Source: Sphingopyxis sp.
GTDB lineage: Bacteria > Pseudomonadota > Alphaproteobacteria > Sphingomonadales > Sphingomonadaceae
NCBI GenBank assembly: GCA_017745175.1
Contig: JAGHZY010000011.1
Location: 1-64,000, forward strand
DNA: 64,000 nucleotides
Direction of reading: 5' to 3'
The notes below the pieces were generated by a model that ran no database searches, had not been told where the DNA came from, and saw nothing but the letters and a program-made list of their open reading frames with translations. Shown here piece by piece: positions 60,191-64,000 of this stretch. Each line of letters begins with the position of its first letter. Positions within the stretch are counted from its first letter, which is position 1. Both the position numbers and the translations under genes were made by a program.

Positions 60191-62007
60191 TCAGCCGCCC
60201 GGTCAACCGGCGCCATTTCATCGGCGCGGCCGCGCTGGCGGGTGCGACGCTGATCGCGCCGCCGGTCTTTGCGGTCGAAACCGGTGAGGACGCCCGCCTC
60301 GACGCCTTTTTCGAGGCGATCTTCCAGCGCTCGCTCGATCGCAGCCCGACGCGCCAGTCGGCGCTCGGAATTCGCCGCGACCAGGACAAGTGGGACGATG
60401 TCAGCGAAGCGCGCGAACTCGATGATCACAAGCTGCGCGAGGCGGACCGTGCCGCACTCAAGGGCTTCGATGCCAGGAAGCTGTCGCCGCAGGCGGCGCT
60501 CAGCCTCCGCATGTTCGCACGCTCGACCGAGCTTGCGCTCCGCGACTTCGGATGGCGCCATCATGATTATGTGATGACCCAGATGGGCGGCATGCACACG
60601 CGTGTCCCCAGCACGCTCACCAACAGCCACCCGATCACGAACAAGGCCGACGCCGAGGCCTATATCAAACGGCTCGAAGGCGTCGCGCCGTTGATGACGC
60701 AGGTGGTCGTCCGGCTCGAGGCGCAAGAGGCGAAAGGCATCCGGCCGCCGCGCTTCGTCTACGGGCTCGTGATCGAACCTTGCCTCAACCTGCTCAAGGG
60801 CGCGCCGTTCGAGGGCGAGGGCGACAGTCCGATCTTCGCCGATTTCCGCGGCAAGATCGCGAAGGCGGACCTGCCCGATGCCGACCGCGCGGATCTCGTC
60901 GCGCGCGCCGCCGCTGCGCTCGCGGGGGGCTTTTTATCCGGCTACCGCGCGCTGATCGCGCATTTGCGCGCCGCCGAGGCGAAAGCCGACGAGACCGCGG
61001 GCGTCTGGAAGCTGCCCGGCGGGCAGGCCTATTATGCGGCGCAGCTCGAAGCCTATACGACGCTGCCGCTGAAGGCCGCCGACGTTCACGCGCTGGGCCT
61101 GAAGGAGGTCGCCCGCATTCACGATGCGATGCGCGCGATCATGAAACAGGTCGGCTTCGCGGGCGACTTGCAGGCCTTCTTCGCCTTCATGCGCAGCGAC
61201 CCGCGTTTCTACCATCCCGACACCGACGCCGGGCGCGCCGCCTATGTCGCCGAGGCCAATACCTTGCTCGACGAGATTCGCGCGAGGCAGGGCGAGTTGT
61301 TCGGGCATCTGCCGAAGGCGCCGGTCGAGGTTCGCGCGATCGAGGCGTGGCGCGAGAAATCGGCGCCCAAGGCGCATTACCGCAATCCGCCGCAGGACGG
61401 ATCGGCGCCCGGCATCTTCTACATCAACCTTGCCGACATGACGGCGCAGCCGCGTTATCAGCTCGCCGCGACGCTCTATCACGAGGCGATCCCGGGGCAT
61501 CATGTCGAAACCTGCATCGCGCACGAGATGGAAGGGCTTCCGAAGTTCCGGCGCTTCGCCAGCTATGCCGCCTTCTCCGAAGGCTGGGGGCTCTATTCGG
61601 AACTGTTGCCGAAGGAGATGGGGCTTTATGCCGATCCCTATTCGGACTTCGGCCGCCTTTCGCTGTCGCTGATGCGCGCGTGCCGCCTCGTCGTCGACAC
61701 CGGCATCCATTCGCTCGAATGGACGCGCGAGCGGGGCATCGCCTATTTCGACGCGAACATGCCGTCGAGCCATTATGACAACCAGCGCGAGGTCGAGCGC
61801 TACATCGTGATCCCGGGGCAGGCGACCTCCTATTATATCGGGATGCAGAAGATCATCGAACTGCGCGCGCGCGCGCGCGCAAAACTCGGCGACCGGTTCG
61901 ATCTTCGCCGCTTTCACGACATCATATTGGGCGCGGGGCCGCTGCCATTGCCGCTGCTCGACGAACGCATCGACGCGTGGATCGCCGGGGGAGGACAATC
62001 GGCATGA
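60187..62007 (+). CDS. DUF885 family metallopeptidase-like protein (second copy)
   Basis: This 606-residue paralog of the preceding gene has the same order of landmarks: a twin-arginine-like signal (NRRHFIGAAALAGATL), YYAAQLEAYTTLP, GIFYINLADM, metal motif HEAIPGHH (His432) and EGWGLYSELLP. The two are similar throughout, so they arose by tandem duplication and have diverged, perhaps to different peptide ends. The ATG overlaps the previous stop (ATGA) and its stop overlaps the next start the same way. Confidence 0.92.
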   Translation: MISRPVNRRHFIGAAALAGATLIAPPVFAVETGEDARLDAFFEAIFQRSLDRSPTRQSALGIRRDQDKWDDVSEARELDDHKLREADRAALKGFDARKLSPQAALSLRMFARSTELALRDFGWRHHDYVMTQMGGMHTRVPSTLTNSHPITNKADAEAYIKRLEGVAPLMTQVVVRLEAQEAKGIRPPRFVYGLVIEPCLNLLKGAPFEGEGDSPIFADFRGKIAKADLPDADRADLVARAAAALAGGFLSGYRALIAHLRAAEAKADETAGVWKLPGGQAYYAAQLEAYTTLPLKAADVHALGLKEVARIHDAMRAIMKQVGFAGDLQAFFAFMRSDPRFYHPDTDAGRAAYVAEANTLLDEIRARQGELFGHLPKAPVEVRAIEAWREKSAPKAHYRNPPQDGSAPGIFYINLADMTAQPRYQLAATLYHEAIPGHHVETCIAHEMEGLPKFRRFASYAAFSEGWGLYSELLPKEMGLYADPYSDFGRLSLSLMRACRLVVDTGIHSLEWTRERGIAYFDANMPSSHYDNQREVERYIVIPGQATSYYIGMQKIIELRARARAKLGDRFDLRRFHDIILGAGPLPLPLLDERIDAWIAGGGQSA

Positions 62008-63227
62008 AGAGACTATCAGCCTTGCTGCTCGCGGCAGGCGGAGCGGCCGCGGCCCACGCGGCGCCACCGCATTACGACGTCGTCGCCAAGTTCGACCCCG
62101 AGGGCAAGCTCGATGCCGACGTGACGATCACGCTCAGCGAAGGCGAGGCCGAGAAGGCCTTTCTGCTTTCGGACCGCTTTGCGCTCGGTCCGATGGACCT
62201 GCCGCCCGGCGTCACGATGACGGCCGAGCCGGCGACGTCGCCGGTGCCGGCGCTCAACAAATATATGTTCCGCTTCGCCGCCCCGACGGCGGAGCCGGTC
62301 AGGCTGCGCTTCCGCTACGCGGGACCGATCAACACCGAACATGACAGCAACAACAAACCGTTGCGTCCCGAAGGCTATGAGCTGTTCATCGACCATATGT
62401 GGTTCCCGGTCGGCGCCGACATCCAGACGCGTTTCACCGTCGACGCGACGATCGACGGGCTCGCGCCCGACCTCGTCGTCGTCGCGCAGGGCGACGTCGC
62501 ACGCACGCCGACGGGCGTGCGCATCCACCGCGATTTCCTCGACATCGACCTGCCGATGGTCGCGATGCGCGGATTGCAGCGTGCCGAGGCGCATGGCGTC
62601 GAATTCTACTCGCGCGACCTTTCGACGCAGCTTTCGGGCTGGTACGTCAAACATGCCGAGGGCGCAGCGCGTTATTTCGAGGGCTTTTTCGGCCCGCTGC
62701 CGCGCAAGGTGCGCATGGCGCAGGTCTGGCGTCCGGGTTCGATGGGCTATGCGCGCACGGCCTATACGGTGGTATCGGAGGGCGGACGCAACACGCCCGG
62801 GATCACCGAATTCAACCCCGGCCGTTATGTCGCGCACGAGGTCGCGCACGCCTGGTGGATGCTCGCGGGCCCGCTCACCGACGATTTCTGGCTGGTCGAG
62901 TCCGCCGCCGAATATATGGCGATGCGCTACGCCGAGGCGAAGCTCGACCCCGGCGAACGTGAAAAATGGCTGGCGGCGAAGCGCGTGGCCGCGGCGAGCG
63001 CGGGGCCGGTGATGGGGCACGGCCGCCCGACCGGGGTTCAGCTCTACCAGAAGGGGCCGCTGCTGCTCGCCGACCTTGAAACGCGCATCGGACGCCCCGC
63101 GATGGACCGGCTGATGGTCGCGATGGCGAAGGAGCCCGTCCACACCACGGCGATCTTCCTCGATCATCTGACCGCGATTGCGGGGGCTGACGCCGCGCGC
63201 GACTTCGACAAGGCGCTTCACACATGA
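62004..63227 (+). CDS. exported M1-like metallopeptidase
   Basis: This 407-residue protein has a signal peptide (about 1-19) and a reduced M1 (gluzincin) fold. The zinc motif is HEVAHAWW (His278), and the third ligand is the Glu in FWLVESAAEYMA. The spacing between the motif and this Glu is 16 residues, two fewer than the usual 18. The N-terminal beta domain is present, and the large C-terminal helical domain of full-length M1 enzymes is missing. The exopeptidase GAMEN motif is not evident, so true aminopeptidase activity is uncertain. ATGA overlaps at both ends. Confidence 0.85.
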   Translation: MKRLSALLLAAGGAAAAHAAPPHYDVVAKFDPEGKLDADVTITLSEGEAEKAFLLSDRFALGPMDLPPGVTMTAEPATSPVPALNKYMFRFAAPTAEPVRLRFRYAGPINTEHDSNNKPLRPEGYELFIDHMWFPVGADIQTRFTVDATIDGLAPDLVVVAQGDVARTPTGVRIHRDFLDIDLPMVAMRGLQRAEAHGVEFYSRDLSTQLSGWYVKHAEGAARYFEGFFGPLPRKVRMAQVWRPGSMGYARTAYTVVSEGGRNTPGITEFNPGRYVAHEVAHAWWMLAGPLTDDFWLVESAAEYMAMRYAEAKLDPGEREKWLAAKRVAAASAGPVMGHGRPTGVQLYQKGPLLLADLETRIGRPAMDRLMVAMAKEPVHTTAIFLDHLTAIAGADAARDFDKALHT

Positions 63228-64000
63228 TCGTCTCGCGCCGTGCGCTGATCGGCGGCGCGGCGGCGCTGGCGCTGGCGGGACCGGCACGCGCGGCCGATTT
63301 CGGGGCGGCGCGCTATCGCCGCACGATGGTGATCGACGGTCTGTCGTCGCTTGGTTCGCTCGATCCGCACGCGCCCGGTATCGCGGACCAGCTCGCTATC
63401 TATCGCGCCTCGGGGCTGACCGCGATCCACGAGACGGTCGGTGCCGCCGGCAACACGCCCGGTCGTTTCGAGGAAACGCTGCGCCGCGTCACCCGGTATC
63501 AGCGTTTCGTTCGGGCGCTGCCCGACCATCTGCTCCATGTCCGCACCGCGGCGGACCTCGGCGCGGCGCAGGCGAGCGGACGGCTCGGCGTGATTTTCGG
63601 CTTTCAGGACACGGTGCCGCTCGAAACCGAAATCGGCCGGCTCGACCTGTTCGACCTGCTGGGCGTCCGCATCGTCCAGCTGACATACAACAAGCGCAAC
63701 CTCGTCGGCGACGGCTGTCTCGAACCGGGTAACGCGGGGCTCAGCGATTATGGCCGCGAGGTGGTGGCGGGGCTCAACGCGCGGCGGATGATCGTCGACG
63801 CGAGCCACGCAGCGCAGCGCACGATCGCCGAGGCGATCGCGACGTCGGCGGCGCCGATCGCGATCAGCCACACCGGCTGCCGCGCGCTCAACGACGTGCC
63901 GCGCAACACGACCGACGCTGACCTGCGCGCGCTTGCCGACAGGGGCGGGGTCGCGGGTATCTATTTCATGCCTTTCCTGCGTGCGAGCGGTCAGGCGCAT
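63224..64000 (+). CDS. M19 membrane dipeptidase-like protein, cut by window end
   Basis: The first 259 residues are visible; the gene continues beyond 64000. It has a twin-arginine-like signal (SRRALIGGAAALALA) and the metal-dependent renal-dipeptidase fold: VQLTYNKRNLVGDGCLEPGNAGLSDYG in parts, then IVDASHA and ISHTGCRAL. These are the metal-His landmarks of family M19, though the usual first HxD motif near the N-terminus reads VIDGLSSLGS, lacking His. It overlaps the previous stop by four bases. It would finish the digestion of short peptides. Confidence 0.88.
   Translation, partial: MIVSRRALIGGAAALALAGPARAADFGAARYRRTMVIDGLSSLGSLDPHAPGIADQLAIYRASGLTAIHETVGAAGNTPGRFEETLRRVTRYQRFVRALPDHLLHVRTAADLGAAQASGRLGVIFGFQDTVPLETEIGRLDLFDLLGVRIVQLTYNKRNLVGDGCLEPGNAGLSDYGREVVAGLNARRMIVDASHAAQRTIAEAIATSAAPIAISHTGCRALNDVPRNTTDADLRALADRGGVAGIYFMPFLRASGQAH

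Overview
The window is high-GC DNA of sphingomonad type. It carries a Pro-rich TonB with ExbB and two ExbD proteins, an STN-type TonB-dependent receptor behind an ECF sigma/FecR pair, a CC_3452-family exported protein, a single Rel/Spo-type (p)ppGpp enzyme, a short PutA with a divergent Lrp/AsnC regulator, and several S9, DUF885 and M19 peptidases. A Sphingopyxis-like member of Sphingomonadaceae is my best guess. The genus is an inference from gene content, not from a search. There is no phage, transposase, CRISPR array or plasmid function. The DNA reads as chromosome, with dense coding, many 4-bp start/stop overlaps and several short dispersed inverted repeats between convergent genes.

Layout: 1-3.9 kb, an exported protein facing a tonB-exbB-exbD-exbD operon that energises outer-membrane receptors. 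3.9-8.1 kb, two isochorismatase-fold hydrolases (one with a probable frameshift near its start) and a pirin, divergent from a LysR regulator, then a Cu/Zn superoxide dismutase lipoprotein. 8.1-17.7 kb, housekeeping and small enzymes: DUF1963, MFS, low-molecular-weight phosphatase, ThpR, Bax-inhibitor-like protein, GNAT, GST, CinA-like, Tet-type MFS, transglutaminase and tRNA-Gly(UCC). 17.7-24.1 kb, proline and glutamate catabolism: AsnC regulator, PutA and glutamate dehydrogenase. Proline is oxidised to glutamate by PutA, and glutamate dehydrogenase then connects it to 2-oxoglutarate.

24.1-33.8 kb is the most unusual block. Four tightly spaced co-directional genes encode a five-heme exported cytochrome, a lipoprotein with two GlcG/HbpS-type domains, a large predicted outer-membrane beta-barrel, and a 1429-residue exported protein with ten CXXCH heme motifs followed by an LVIVD-type propeller. 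The set has the parts of an outer-membrane porin-cytochrome conduit.

33.9-48.6 kb is core: the (p)ppGpp enzyme, CC_3452 protein, HxlR regulator, LytS/LytTR two-component pair, RibA, exonuclease III, a possible structured RNA, LolA, FtsK, a UbiH-type hydroxylase, a lone sigma factor, a LON-domain protein, a thioredoxin-TPR protein and tRNA-Gly(GCC). 48.8-64 kb starts with an exported esterase and a membrane-anchored protein of unknown function. It then has a second distinctive block: ECF sigma, FecR, STN TonB receptor, and an S9 peptidase, two DUF885 peptidases, an M1-like and an M19-like peptidase. The last five genes are joined by ATGA or GTGA overlaps, and the final one runs off the window. 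This looks like a substrate-sensing import-and-digest system for peptides.
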